Source: Methylopila capsulata
GTDB taxonomy: Bacteria > Pseudomonadota > Alphaproteobacteria > Rhizobiales > Methylopilaceae
DNA length: 64,000 nt
Assembly: GCF_016907975.1 (NCBI RefSeq)
Contig: NZ_JAFBCY010000003.1
Span: 310,001-374,000 of the forward strand
Reading direction: 5' to 3'
Shown: positions 44,410-53,766 of the stretch, in pieces
Layout of the letters: the number at the start of each line of letters is the position of its first letter
How positions within the stretch are numbered: the first letter of the stretch is position 1
The notes under the pieces: model-generated
What the model saw: the letters and a program-made list of their open reading frames with translations, nothing else
Told to the model about the DNA's origin: nothing
Database searches by the model: none
Made by a program: the position numbers and the translations under genes

Positions 44410-45434
44410 GGCGTGGCCCCCAGCCGGCGGCGGGCGAGCCAGATGAAGAACGGCGCGCCGATGAAGGCCATGGTGACGCCGGCCGGAAAGCTCTGGCCGA
44501 ACAGCGTGCGGCTCGCAGTGTCGGCCGCGGTGAGCAACAGCGCGCCGCCGAGCGCGCAGAACGGCATGATCCAGCGCTGGTCGGCGCCGACGACCATCCG
44601 GGCGATATGAGGCACCACCAATCCGACAAAGCCGATCGGTCCGACGAGCGCGACCGCGCCGCCGGCGAGAAGCACGACCGTGACGACCGACGCCCCGCGC
44701 CCGAGGGTCACGTTCTGGCCAAGCGATCGCGCGACGCCCCCGCCGAGACTGAGCGTGTTCAGCGACCGGCCAAGGACGAGCGCCGCGGCGAGGCCGGACA
44801 GGATGTAGGGACCGACGGCGACGATCTGCGGCATGGTGCGCCCCGCAAGCGCACCGGCGGTCCACAGGCGCACCGTGTCCATCGCGCCTTTGTCGAGCAC
44901 CAGCACGGCGGCGGTGAGCGAACTGAGGAAGCCCGACACGACCGCGCCCGCGAGCACGATCTTGAGCGGCGTCGTGCCCGTCCGGCCGGCTGAGCCGAGC
45001 CCATAGGCGACGGCGGTCGCGGCCGCCGCGCCCGCGAACGCCGGCCAGACGAAGGGGTCGCCGGTCGTCGCGCCCGCAATGGACGTGGCGAGCACCACCG
45101 CGAAGGCGGCTCCGGCGTTGAGGCCGAGCAGGCCGGGCGACGCCAGCGGATTGCCGGTGACGGCCTGCATGATCGCGCCCGCGACCGCGAGCGCCGCCCC
45201 CGCGCAGAGCCCAGCCAACACGCGCGGGGCGCGAACGCCTGCGATGACGAGATGGTCGCGCGAGCCGTCATTGGCGAAGAGCGCGTCCAGCACCGTCGTG
45301 ACGGAGTGGTGCGTCGTTCCCGCCGACAGCGACCAGACGGCGACGGCCGCGAGCAGAAGCCCGAGCGCGACCAGGGCGGCCGGACGCCAGCTTCCGCGCG
45401 GCTTCCGGACGTTGACGCCGGCCACGCCGCTCAC
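44406..45434 (-). CDS. FecCD/BtuC-type ferric-siderophore ABC permease
   Basis: 342 residues from a GTG at 45434 that overlaps the binding-protein stop (GTGA). Landmarks: RAPRVLAGLCAGAALAVAG, MQAVTGNPLASPGLLGLNAGAA, and GPIGFVGLVVPHIARMVVG. It is a separate subunit, making with the next gene a heterodimeric permease as in FecCD or FepDG. No cognate ATPase is encoded in the window. Confidence 0.9.
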   Translation of the reverse strand: MSGVAGVNVRKPRGSWRPAALVALGLLLAAVAVWSLSAGTTHHSVTTVLDALFANDGSRDHLVIAGVRAPRVLAGLCAGAALAVAGAIMQAVTGNPLASPGLLGLNAGAAFAVVLATSIAGATTGDPFVWPAFAGAAAATAVAYGLGSAGRTGTTPLKIVLAGAVVSGFLSSLTAAVLVLDKGAMDTVRLWTAGALAGRTMPQIVAVGPYILSGLAAALVLGRSLNTLSLGGGVARSLGQNVTLGRGASVVTVVLLAGGAVALVGPIGFVGLVVPHIARMVVGADQRWIMPFCALGGALLLTAADTASRTLFGQSFPAGVTMAFIGAPFFIWLARRRLGATP

Positions 45435-46354
45435 GGCGCCTTCAGGACGTACCGCTCGATGTCGTCGAGGACGCGGTTTGCGGAGGCGAGCCCGCTGAAC
45501 TCCATCCAGGTGGCGGCGTCGACACGATGGACCCGGCCCGCCTTCACGGCCGGCAGCATGCTCCACAGCGGATTGGACACGACCGCTTCGTGCCGCCCGC
45601 TGCGGTCCGAGTCGTTGGAGCCGCCCACGATGTAGAGCAGCACGTCGCCATCGAGCGCCGCGAGGTCCTCGAAGTCGGGCCGCTTCACGCTCGGCCCGCC
45701 CGTCGACGTCTCATACGCGCTCCGCCTGACGCCTGCGTCCCGCATCACCGCGAAGGGCGCGTAAGCGCCGGGCCCGTCGAGATAGACCTGAAAATCCCAA
45801 GGGGTGATGCGTATCACCGAGACTTTGACATCGGGCATGCGGGCGCGGATCTCCGCAATCCGCCGCTGGTAGTCGTCGAACACGCCGTTCATGACCGCCT
45901 CGCGTCCGGTGACCTTCGCGAGATTGAGATAGAACGCCTTCCAGTCGTCATCGGTGATGAGCGCCGTCGGCGCGATGCGGGCGGCCATCTCGCGGGCCTT
46001 GGCGCCGAGGAAGCCGCTGCCCACGATGAGATCCGGCTTCAGCGCGATGATCCGTTCGATACTTGGCTGCTCGAAGGTTCCGATGTCCGCGACCCCGGCC
46101 TGCTCGGCGCGCAGCTTCAGCGCCTTGTCGCTCATGCCCGACATCGGCGCCGCGACGACCGGCGCGCCGAGTTCGAGCGCCATGCCCAGGCTGTAGGTCG
46201 GCTCGAGCGCGACGATCCGCTTCGGCGCAACCGGAAGGCACAGCGGAGCGCCCATGACGTTCGGGCTGTCGATCAGCCGTCCCTCGCAGGCCAGCGCCTG
46301 CGAGGCCAGGCCAAGCGCCAGCAGTGCGGCGAGACCGCTGCGCGCGACGGCCAT
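45431..46354 (-). CDS. Periplasmic ferric-siderophore binding protein
   Basis: 307 residues from the ATG at 46354 (MAVARSGLAALLALGL) with a signal peptide ending at SQALA. The class-III (FecB/BtuF) fold is shown by PKRIVALEPTYSLGMALELG, IIALKPDLIVGSGF and the C-terminal DIERYVL. The initiation codon shares one base with the TonB-receptor stop (TGATG), so receptor, binding protein and both permeases are coupled. Confidence 0.9.
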   Translation of the reverse strand: MAVARSGLAALLALGLASQALACEGRLIDSPNVMGAPLCLPVAPKRIVALEPTYSLGMALELGAPVVAAPMSGMSDKALKLRAEQAGVADIGTFEQPSIERIIALKPDLIVGSGFLGAKAREMAARIAPTALITDDDWKAFYLNLAKVTGREAVMNGVFDDYQRRIAEIRARMPDVKVSVIRITPWDFQVYLDGPGAYAPFAVMRDAGVRRSAYETSTGGPSVKRPDFEDLAALDGDVLLYIVGGSNDSDRSGRHEAVVSNPLWSMLPAVKAGRVHRVDAATWMEFSGLASANRVLDDIERYVLKAP

Positions 46355-48810
46355 CAAAACCTCGCCGTCCCCCGTACGCCCACCACGCGGCCGTCGCCGA
46401 TGGCCGCCGAGAGCCCCGTCGAGTCGATGCCGGTCAGATACTGCTTGTCGAACAGGTTGCGGGCGAACAGCGCAATCGTGGCGTGCTTCGTCTCGTAGCC
46501 GAGCGTCGCGTTGACCAGCGTAAAGGATTTCACGTAGCGGCTTCGGCTGTTCGCCAGATCGCCGGAGCTGAAGAACCCGTCCGTGTAGGACACGTCGGCG
46601 CCGGCGAACACGCCCGTGTGGTGCTTCCAGTTGGCGCCGACCGCGAGGGTGACCGCGGGAGACTCGGGGAATTCCTTGCCCTTCAGGTTTCCGGCGGTAG
46701 TGAGCCCTTCGTCGAATTCGGTCTTCAAAAGGCCGAGGTTCGAAAACAGCGTCACCTCGTCGACCGGACGCCAGCGCATCTCGAGCTCTGCGCCATAGGC
46801 GTGCGATCCGCCGCTGTTCTGGGTGATCGTCTGACCGGGAAAGGCAGGGTTGAACGAGATGACCTGCTGGTTCTTGTAATCGTAGTAGAACACGTTGGCG
46901 TCGACCTGCAGGCGGTCGTCGAACCACTTGGATCGGTAGGCGAGCTCGTAGGACCACAGATATTCCGGCGCGATCCGGCGCAGCGTCGTGGTCCCGGCGA
47001 CCACCTCTGCAAAGCCCGACCGATAGCCTTTCGCCGCCGTCGCGGCGATCGTCTGGTTGCTCGTCAGATCGAAGGCGAGGCCGATCTTCGGCAGGAACAC
47101 CGTTTTGCTTACCGAGCTCTGTTCATTGAGCGAGCCGTAGACCGGGAAAGGACAGCCGAGGAAGATGCATCCAAGGGTGGAGTCGATGTCGATCGCCTGG
47201 CCTTCGTACCGGCCGCCGACTTTCTCACGCAACACCCGGCCGCCGGCGATCAGCGTCCAGCGGTCAAGGAATTTGTAGCGGAGGTCCGCATAGGCGGCGA
47301 TCGAGGTCGTCTTGAGGTTGGCCTTGAGGTCCTGGACGATCGCGCTCGGGACGCCGAAGGGCGCGAGCTGGCTGGTGGTGATGTCGGACGCGACGTCGCT
47401 TGTGTAGCGCCCGGCGAAGACACCGACGACGCCCGAGAGGTTCGATCCTTCCGGATCGAAATTAAGCCGGATGTCTTGGGAGAGATCCTTGCCGTCGCGG
47501 GTGTCGTACCGAGTAAGCTCCGCGCCGGGCGGCGTCTCGATCTCGAGATTGGACTCCGAAAGTGTCGTCAACGACGTCAACTTCCAGCCAGGCGCGAACT
47601 CGTAGGACAGTTCCGCGCCGTAGCGATTGACCTTGGTGTCGCGGAACTCCGCCGCGAAGCCGACGGTGGGGTCGAACTTGCGGTCGAAAAAGTCCGGACC
47701 GGAGACGAAGCTCCAGCCCGGCTTGTCATGCGTGCGGCTCACCGAGAACAGCGCGGAGAAGCCCGGCACGGCGTCGGGCGTGACCAGCACTTTGGCGCGC
47801 AGTTGCTCGAACTCGTCCCGGAGCTGGTCCTTGAAGCCAGGCGCGGTGTAGCCGACGTCCTTGTCCTCACGCGCGATCTGGCCCGCGATGCGCACCGCCA
47901 CCTGATCCTTGACCAGCGGTCCTGACAGCGCGAACGCGGCGGACTTCGACCGCTCCGTGCCGAGAGAACCGTCGAATATCACCTCCGGTTCGAAGGTCGG
48001 GTCCTTGGTCTTGATCAGAACGCTGCCGCCGAGCGAGTTCCGACCCTGCAGAGTGGATTGCGGTCCGCGGAGCACCTCGATCTGCTCCACGTCCCAAATT
48101 CCGCGGCTGCCGCGGCGGATGGACTCGATGTTCTGGGGCGCGCCGTCCACGAGCACGGAGATCACCGGCGCGGCGCGGCTCGGCTGGGTCACGCCCTCGG
48201 CGTTGAGGCCGCGGATCCCAATGCTCGCATTGCCCGAAGCCGACTGAAACGAGCGCACGTTGGCCAGGCGATTGTACGCTTGAGACGCGTCGCGGGCGCT
48301 GGAGTTCCGAAGGTCCTCTTCGGTCACCACCCCGACGCTGGTGTAGGTCCGGGACGAGTCTCTTGCGGCCTTCTCGCCGTAGACCGTGATGGGCTCAAGC
48401 GCCGTCACGTCGTCGTCGACCTGCCCGGTGACCAACGCCACGTCGGCGGTCGGCTCCGTCACGAGTTCGACCCGGCCCCCTTCGACAATCCGCCCGCTCA
48501 CGCCGGTTCCGGCAAGCACCGAGGCCAGCGCCTGAGCGGGCGCCAGCCCGGCGCGCGCGCCCTGCGAGCGCTTTCCCTGCGTGACGCCGGCGTCGATGAG
48601 AACCTCCAGGCCCGTTTGCGCCGTGAAAGCATTGAGCACCGAGGACAGCGGTCCAGCTGGGATCGCGGCCGCCGTTATGCCTCCACGCTCGGCCGCCGTC
48701 TGCGCCGCCGCCGCGCGAGCGCCGGTCATCACAATCAACGCGCCCGCAAGCACGGCGGCACGACTGCCGAGCCTGCTCGCATTCCCCTGCGTTCCCCGCG
48801 CCATACTCAT
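46354..48810 (-). CDS. TonB-dependent ferric-siderophore receptor with STN signalling domain
   Basis: 818 residues. Order: signal peptide (1-37), STN/secretin N domain (about 45-115: IPAGPLSSVLNAFTAQTGLEVL), a short linker, TonB-box-like ITVYGEK region, plug (VGVVTEEDLRN, IRGLNAEGV, IEVLRGPQSTLQGRNSLGG) and 22-strand barrel ending in RGTARF with terminal Phe. The STN domain shows it signals through the FecR/FecI pair downstream. First gene of the uptake operon. The siderophore is unknown. Confidence 0.93.
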   Translation of the reverse strand: MSMARGTQGNASRLGSRAAVLAGALIVMTGARAAAAQTAAERGGITAAAIPAGPLSSVLNAFTAQTGLEVLIDAGVTQGKRSQGARAGLAPAQALASVLAGTGVSGRIVEGGRVELVTEPTADVALVTGQVDDDVTALEPITVYGEKAARDSSRTYTSVGVVTEEDLRNSSARDASQAYNRLANVRSFQSASGNASIGIRGLNAEGVTQPSRAAPVISVLVDGAPQNIESIRRGSRGIWDVEQIEVLRGPQSTLQGRNSLGGSVLIKTKDPTFEPEVIFDGSLGTERSKSAAFALSGPLVKDQVAVRIAGQIAREDKDVGYTAPGFKDQLRDEFEQLRAKVLVTPDAVPGFSALFSVSRTHDKPGWSFVSGPDFFDRKFDPTVGFAAEFRDTKVNRYGAELSYEFAPGWKLTSLTTLSESNLEIETPPGAELTRYDTRDGKDLSQDIRLNFDPEGSNLSGVVGVFAGRYTSDVASDITTSQLAPFGVPSAIVQDLKANLKTTSIAAYADLRYKFLDRWTLIAGGRVLREKVGGRYEGQAIDIDSTLGCIFLGCPFPVYGSLNEQSSVSKTVFLPKIGLAFDLTSNQTIAATAAKGYRSGFAEVVAGTTTLRRIAPEYLWSYELAYRSKWFDDRLQVDANVFYYDYKNQQVISFNPAFPGQTITQNSGGSHAYGAELEMRWRPVDEVTLFSNLGLLKTEFDEGLTTAGNLKGKEFPESPAVTLAVGANWKHHTGVFAGADVSYTDGFFSSGDLANSRSRYVKSFTLVNATLGYETKHATIALFARNLFDKQYLTGIDSTGLSAAIGDGRVVGVRGTARF

Positions 48811-49000
48811 CGACCCCCGTCAGTCTCACGACACCTGCGGCCGCCACCCCCTGGATCGCAGCGGCCGTCCGACTCATGAGACCTGACGATTGACGCCAGG
48901 CGCTAAGGACTCCCGGCGGGTGATTTTTTTGAACCGCCATTTTTAACGTTGCCGTGTCTGATCGCCCGACGTTATTTCGCCCCATGGTATTGACGAGCAG

Positions 49001-49702
49001 ATGATCATCCCGACACTCGCTCCCCTGTTCAGGGGGCCACTCGAGCCCTTCGCCAACAGCTTGACGCTGGCTGCCGCCGAGAACGTCCAGCCGGCTTCGG
49101 ACTTGCTGAACCATGCGATACTGCGCAATCGTATCGAACGCCTCGCATCGTTTTATGATGACGGCGACCGTCGCGCCGTCGCGTCGATCTGGTCGAAGAG
49201 CCATTTCTCCACGCTTATCCCCGCCGCGCTAGCGGCCAATCTGCTCCTCGAGCTCGATCTTCCGGTCGCGATCAACCAAGTCGGCGTCGTCAGCGACGAA
49301 CGGGGATGCACGAAACAGATCGTTCTCCCGCATGCCGGCGCGCCGGTGTCGCTCGATCGGGCGGCCCAGCGTTTCGACGCTATTTTCGAGGCTCACGTCA
49401 CTCCGTTGATCGCGGCGCTCGCCTCGGTCAGCGGAGCGTCTCCCAAGGCGTTCTGGAGCAACGCCGGTTACGCCTTCGACGCTGTGGTACGGCAGGCCCG
49501 CGATTTTGGCGCGCACGCAGATGCGATCAACGCCGGTCTCGCCCTCATGTCGGCGCGTAGCTGGGCCGGCCGATCGAACCCACTCTATCGACCCCTGGTC
49601 GATCATTCTGGAGGAAGGCGGCTCCGCCGCGTCTGTTGTCTTCGATATCGAGCCCCGAATGTCGACTACTGCAAAACCTGCCCACTCGTTCCGCTAAGTT
49701 GA
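49001..49702 (+). CDS. fhuF: FhuF-type ferric-siderophore reductase
   Basis: 233 residues from the ATG at 49001 (MIIPTLAPLFRGPLEPFAN). The C-terminal 2Fe-2S motif CC-x10-C-x2-C is intact (VCCLRYRAPNVDYCKTCPL), and an FhuF middle domain precedes it. The protein reduces Fe(III) in imported siderophores in the cytoplasm. It is divergent from the TonB receptor gene, so both promoters lie in 48811-49000, but I could not define a Fur box there. Confidence 0.88.
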   Translation: MIIPTLAPLFRGPLEPFANSLTLAAAENVQPASDLLNHAILRNRIERLASFYDDGDRRAVASIWSKSHFSTLIPAALAANLLLELDLPVAINQVGVVSDERGCTKQIVLPHAGAPVSLDRAAQRFDAIFEAHVTPLIAALASVSGASPKAFWSNAGYAFDAVVRQARDFGAHADAINAGLALMSARSWAGRSNPLYRPLVDHSGGRRLRRVCCLRYRAPNVDYCKTCPLVPLS

Positions 49703-49812
49703 CGCCATGGGCCTAACGTCCGGGCCATGTTGAACGCGCCCCGATCAAGATACTTGATGGGCGCCGGCGAAAGATAAGGCGGTGATGGTTGCCGCCCGCG
49801 CGGCTTTGGAAG

Positions 49813-49896
49813 GTCGAGAACGCCGACGCGATCTTAGTGGTCGATCAGGAGCGCTTTGTGGACGTGGGAGTTCACACCGAGCTGCTCGCGAGATGA
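49813..49896 (+). pseudogene. C-terminal remnant of an ABC transporter ATPase
   Basis: Twenty-seven codons ending in TGA read VENADAILVVDQERFVDVGVHTELLAR. This matches the extreme end of ABC exporter ATPase domains (…A-D-x-I-L-V-L-x-x-G-x-x-V-E-x-G-x-H-x-E-L-L). No Walker motifs occur upstream, so only the tail remains. It may be what is left of a transporter once linked to the siderophore cluster. Confidence 0.55.
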
Positions 49897-50278
49897 GGCC
49901 GCTAGAAGGCTCTTGTCGACCGCAAGTCGGGCGCTCATGACCGGACACGGCCCCCCCCCGAAATGAGCTCGCACGACTCAGCTCGGCGGTGCCGATCATG
50001 TCAGGTCTAAGCCGAGAGTTAGTGACCGCTTCTGGGTTTGAGAACAATGTCCGCAGCTGGCGCCGAGCCGCGGCTACGCTGGGGTCGCGCACTGCTTCGC
50101 GCGGCGATCGACCGTTCCCTCTCGCCTATCAGCGTCTCTCGTTTTGCCCGTCGGGTTCGTGGGGGTTATGGGTAGCGACCGTCAGCTGCTCGTTGTGGCT
50201 CACGTCTCGTTCAACAGGTGACCGACATTGCCATCGAGGCCTAGCGATGAAACGCGACGGACGACGCCATCCTCAAGC
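49897..50278. other. Intergenic region without a supported gene
   Basis: 382 bp. It contains a run of nine C residues (49951-49959) and short open frames in several phases without recognisable motifs. Base composition is somewhat lower in GC than the flanking genes, consistent with decayed sequence after the ABC remnant. Confidence 0.5.
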
Positions 50279-50986
50279 ATGACAAAGCTGTCGCGGCGCG
50301 AACCCTTCGCACATCAGATCGCAAACACGCTGCGCGATCGGATCATTCGCGGAGACTTGCCCGCGGGCGGGCGCATCGTCGAACGCAGCTTGTGCGAAAC
50401 GCTGGCGGTGTCCCGGACTCCCCTCCGCGAAGCCCTCAAGCTTCTGGAGCTCGAGGGACTGATTGAGCTGTCGCAGAACCGGGGCGCCCGGATCATGTCG
50501 TTCACCGCGGAGGAGGCCTCGGATTTGTTCGAGGTCATCGCCGGGCTGGAGAGCCTCGCGGCCGAGATCGCGGCCCTGCGGCTGGAGCCGGCCGATCTCG
50601 ACGAGCTCGACGAGATGCACTCCCGCATGATGGCGCACTATCATCGCCGGGAGAAAGACCCGTATTTCGAGCTCAACAGCGCCATCCACGACAGGCTCGT
50701 GCGCCTGTCCCGCAATCCGGTTCTGGTCGCCACCCATGCCAACCTGATGCTGCGCGCGCGGCGCGGTCGCTACATGGCGATCGTCGATCCGCGGCGGTGG
50801 GAGGAGTCGGTGAACGAACACGAGGCGCTGATGACCGCGTTGCACGCCCGCGACGCGGACGCCGCGCGCCGCGTCTGGAAGCGTCATCTGCTCCGCACCG
50901 GCGAAACCGTCTGCGCAGTCCTCACCGCAGCCGTTCGCGAGGCGACGCCGCTCGACGCCGTCGTCGACCAGGCGGCGGTCATCTGA
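50279..50986 (+). CDS. GntR-family regulator (FadR/FCD subfamily)
   Basis: 235 residues from the ATG at 50279 (MTKLSRREPFAHQIA). N-terminal winged helix (LRDRIIRGDLPAGGRIVERSL, SRTPLREALKLLELEGLIEL) and C-terminal FCD all-helical effector domain with metal-binding His/Asp candidates (LNSAIHDRLV, WEESVNEHEALM, WKRHLLRT). It precedes the importer-amidohydrolase-racemase genes in the same direction, so it is their probable repressor, released by the imported compound. Confidence 0.9.
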   Translation: MTKLSRREPFAHQIANTLRDRIIRGDLPAGGRIVERSLCETLAVSRTPLREALKLLELEGLIELSQNRGARIMSFTAEEASDLFEVIAGLESLAAEIAALRLEPADLDELDEMHSRMMAHYHRREKDPYFELNSAIHDRLVRLSRNPVLVATHANLMLRARRGRYMAIVDPRRWEESVNEHEALMTALHARDADAARRVWKRHLLRTGETVCAVLTAAVREATPLDAVVDQAAVI

Positions 50987-51198
50987 CGCGCAGCGCGCAT
51001 CGGAGTTCTGCTTTCTCCGGCTGAAATAATAGGCAGGCGCTGCGGGTCTCCAGCAGCCTCGGCGGCGTGCGTCCCGCATCCACGCGCCGCCAAGGTGCGC
51101 GTTGCAAACAGGAAACGGCCGCGCGTTCGCCACGGCCCACGCCGGATTTTCGCAGACCACGCCGTGGCGGCGCGCAAATGGGCGGGGTCCTGCTCAAC

Positions 51199-51252
51199 TT
51201 ATAAGCGGGCATGGGCTCGATTTTTCCATCTAAGCTTATGTACATGCTTATA
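51199..51252 (+). promoter_or_regulatory. Candidate operator/promoter of the importer operon
   Basis: An AT-rich island in otherwise GC-rich DNA, 70-125 bp before the binding-protein gene. It holds the 8-bp palindrome ATGTACAT (51238-51245) flanked by AAGC and GCTT, and the inverted pair ATAAGC (about 51201) with GCTTAT (51246-51251). FCD-type GntR proteins bind short palindromes with a GTnnAC-like core, so this is a plausible site. Followed by TATAAAT resembling a -10 element. Confidence 0.45.
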
Positions 51253-51323
51253 TAAATCAAATGGAATGCAATCTGACTGCTGGTTGGCTCCACCGCAACG
51301 CGTTGAGATAGAAAGCGAAAGCC

Positions 51324-52199
51324 ATGTCCTCCCGCCTTTCGTCCATCGGCGCCGCGTGGCGCCGCTTCCTCGGTCTGTCCACCCTGCTCTTCGCGGCGAC
51401 GGCCCTCCTTCCGCTGACTGGCGCGCCGGTTCGGGCCGAGCCGCTGACGTTGGACGCCATCAAAGCCGCCGGCGTGGTGAAAGTCGGCGTCGAGGCGGCC
51501 TACCGACCCTTCACGTTCCGCGATAAGGGCGAAATCGTCGGCTACGACGTCGACCTCGCCAAGCAGCTCTTCGCCCCGCTGGGCGTCAAGGTGGAGTTCA
51601 TCGACACGGCCTGGGCCGGCGTCATACCCGCGCTCTATGCCGGCAACTTCGATGTGATCATGACCTCGCTCACCTACTCCAAGGAGCGGGTGGCGAAGGT
51701 CGGCTATTCCATCCCCTACACTGAAGCGACGCAGGAGATGCTGATCCGCTCCTCCGACGTGGACACGATCAAGAGCATCGACGGCATGTCCGGAAAGGTG
51801 CTCGCCGTGAAGCTCGGCTCGGCGGGCGACACCATGAAAGCCGCGCTCGACGCGAAACTGAAGGCGAGCGCCGGCAAGGGCTTCTCCGAGGTGAAGGCCT
51901 ACGACGACCATCCGGCCGCCTATCTCGCGCTCGCGCAAGGATCCGTCGACGGCGTCATCAACTCGCTCGCGACGCTCACCCAGGTGCTGAAGGACGCCCC
52001 GGGCCGGTACGCCATCGTCCGCGACATCGGTCCGCGCAACTGGGCCGGCATCGGCGCCCGGAAGGAAGACACGGCGCTGATCGGCTTCCTCAACGAGCGC
52101 ATCGAGGCTCTGAAGGCCAACGGCGAGATCTACAAGCTGCAGGAAAAGTGGTTCGGCACGCAGATGAAGCTGGCCGACAAGGTGCCCGACTTCTCCTGA
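51324..52199 (+). CDS. Amino-acid-type ABC transporter substrate-binding protein
   Basis: 291 residues with a long signal peptide (cleavage after PVRA). Family-3 solute-binding fold: VVKVGVEAAYRPFTFRDKGEIVGYDVDLAKQL (read as GVEAAYRPF, VGYDVDLAK), TAWAGVIPALYAGNFDVI and SIPYTEATQEML. The Asp and Arg that hold the alpha-amino/carboxyl groups in this family lie in these segments. Ligand probably an amino acid or N-carbamoyl/hydantoin-like derivative, judged from the downstream enzymes. Confidence 0.9.
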   Translation: MSSRLSSIGAAWRRFLGLSTLLFAATALLPLTGAPVRAEPLTLDAIKAAGVVKVGVEAAYRPFTFRDKGEIVGYDVDLAKQLFAPLGVKVEFIDTAWAGVIPALYAGNFDVIMTSLTYSKERVAKVGYSIPYTEATQEMLIRSSDVDTIKSIDGMSGKVLAVKLGSAGDTMKAALDAKLKASAGKGFSEVKAYDDHPAAYLALAQGSVDGVINSLATLTQVLKDAPGRYAIVRDIGPRNWAGIGARKEDTALIGFLNERIEALKANGEIYKLQEKWFGTQMKLADKVPDFS

Positions 52200-52287
52200 C
52201 CGCCCGACGGGACGGCGGTGGCGAGCCGCCTGTCCCGCCTCGCCCGCCGACGGGCGCCCCCGCCAGCCGATCGCGGATCGCGATGCC

Positions 52288-52941
52288 ATGACCATAGATT
52301 GGGCCGTCGTCGAGATGGCCATCCCCCTTCTTGCCGAAGGCACGGTGACGACGCTGAGAATCGCGTCGCTCGCGGCGCTGCTCGGCCTTACCGGAGGCGT
52401 AGCGCTCGGTCTCGTCTCGCTCGGCGGATGGCCGTGGGCGCGCTGGCTGGTGCGCGCCTATGTGGATTTCATCCGTGGCACGCCTCTACTTATCCAGATC
52501 TTCATCGTGTTCTTCGGGCTGCCGCTCATGGGCTGGCGTCCTGGCGAGTTCTGGTCGGGCGTGATCGCGCTGTCGCTCAACTGCGCCGCCTATGTCGCCG
52601 AGGTCGTGCGCGGCACGGTCGGGGCGGTCGAGAAGGGCCAGACCGAAGCTGCCAAGTCGATCGGCATGACGCAGGGCCGCATCTTGCTCTACGTCCTGCT
52701 GCCGCAGTCGATCCGGCCCATGATGCCGGCGTTGACGAACGACGTGATCACCCTCCTGAAGAACACGTCGTTGCTCTCGGTCATCTCGGTCTACGAGCTG
52801 ACGCGCTCGGGGCAGGCGATCATCGCCACGCACTTTGCTCCGCTCGAGATCTTCGCCCTTCTCGCCATCTACTATTACGCCATCATCTCCGTGCTTTCGT
52901 GGATTTCGCGGGTGATCGAGCGGCGGCTCCCAGCCTGGTGA
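52288..52941 (+). CDS. Polar amino-acid ABC transporter permease (HisM type)
   Basis: 217 residues, five membrane helices. Landmarks: VRAYVDFIRGTPLLIQIFIVFFGLP and the cytoplasmic EAA loop EAAKSIGMTQGRILLYVLLPQSIRPMMPAL (read as EAAKSIGMTQGR), then KNTSLLSVISVYEL. Only one permease gene is present, so it probably acts as a homodimer. A GTG in the stop region starts or nearly starts the ATPase gene. Confidence 0.9.
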   Translation: MTIDWAVVEMAIPLLAEGTVTTLRIASLAALLGLTGGVALGLVSLGGWPWARWLVRAYVDFIRGTPLLIQIFIVFFGLPLMGWRPGEFWSGVIALSLNCAAYVAEVVRGTVGAVEKGQTEAAKSIGMTQGRILLYVLLPQSIRPMMPALTNDVITLLKNTSLLSVISVYELTRSGQAIIATHFAPLEIFALLAIYYYAIISVLSWISRVIERRLPAW

Positions 52942-52946
52942 TCGCC

Positions 52947-53762
52947 ATGCCCCTCGAAACGCGAACCGATCCCTCAAGGCTGGCTGGCGAACGGCCGTTG
53001 CTCTCGGTGCGGGGACTGCGCAAGCGTTACGGCGAACGAGAGATCCTGAAGGGCATCTCGTTCGACGTCATGGCGGGACAGACGATGGTGCTGATCGGGC
53101 CTTCCGGCTCCGGCAAGACCACGGTGCTGCGCTGCCTCAACCATCTGGAGACGCCGGACGCCGGGACGATCGAGCTCACGGGCGAACCGATCGGCGGCGC
53201 CTATGTGGGCGAAGCGGCGCGCTGGACGCCCCTGACCGAGTCCCAGCTCGCCCTTCAGCGGCGCAAGTTCGGCTTCGTGTTCCAGCGCTTCAACCTGTTC
53301 CCGCACCTCACCGCGGCGCAGAACGTGGCGATCGGTCCGCGAAAGGTGCTCGGCTTGTCCCGCGAGGCGGCCGAAGCGCGCGCGGCGGAGCAGCTCGCCC
53401 GGGTGAGCCTCGCCGAGCACATGCACAAGCGCCCCTCGCAGCTGTCGGGCGGCCAGCAGCAGCGTGTCGCCATCGCCCGCGCGCTGGCCATGGACCCGCG
53501 CCTGATCCTGTTTGACGAGCCGACCTCCGCGCTCGATCCCGAGCTGGTCCACGAGGTCCTGGACGTTATGGGCGCTCTGGCGCGCGAAGGCATGACCATG
53601 ATCGTGGTCACCCACGAGATGAGTTTCGCGCGGCGCGTCGCCGACACGCTCATCTTTATGGCCGACGGCCATATCGTCGAGCAGGGCTCGCCCGAGGCCG
53701 TGTTCTCCGCTCCGCGAGAAGAGAAGACGCAGCGCTTCCTCTCCCACATTCTGAATCGATAG
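52947..53762 (+). CDS. Polar amino-acid ABC transporter ATP-binding protein (GlnQ/HisP type)
   Basis: 271 residues from the ATG at 52947; a GTG at 52938 overlapping the permease stop (GTGA) is an alternative in-frame start. Walker A GPSGSGKTT, signature QLSGGQQQRVAIARAL, Walker B LILFDEPTSALDPEL, switch His in VVTHEM. Segment FVFQRFNLFPHLTAAQNV is typical of amino-acid importers. It ends 4 bp before the amidohydrolase start. Confidence 0.92.
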   Translation: MPLETRTDPSRLAGERPLLSVRGLRKRYGEREILKGISFDVMAGQTMVLIGPSGSGKTTVLRCLNHLETPDAGTIELTGEPIGGAYVGEAARWTPLTESQLALQRRKFGFVFQRFNLFPHLTAAQNVAIGPRKVLGLSREAAEARAAEQLARVSLAEHMHKRPSQLSGGQQQRVAIARALAMDPRLILFDEPTSALDPELVHEVLDVMGALAREGMTMIVVTHEMSFARRVADTLIFMADGHIVEQGSPEAVFSAPREEKTQRFLSHILNR

Positions 53763-53766
53763 CGCC

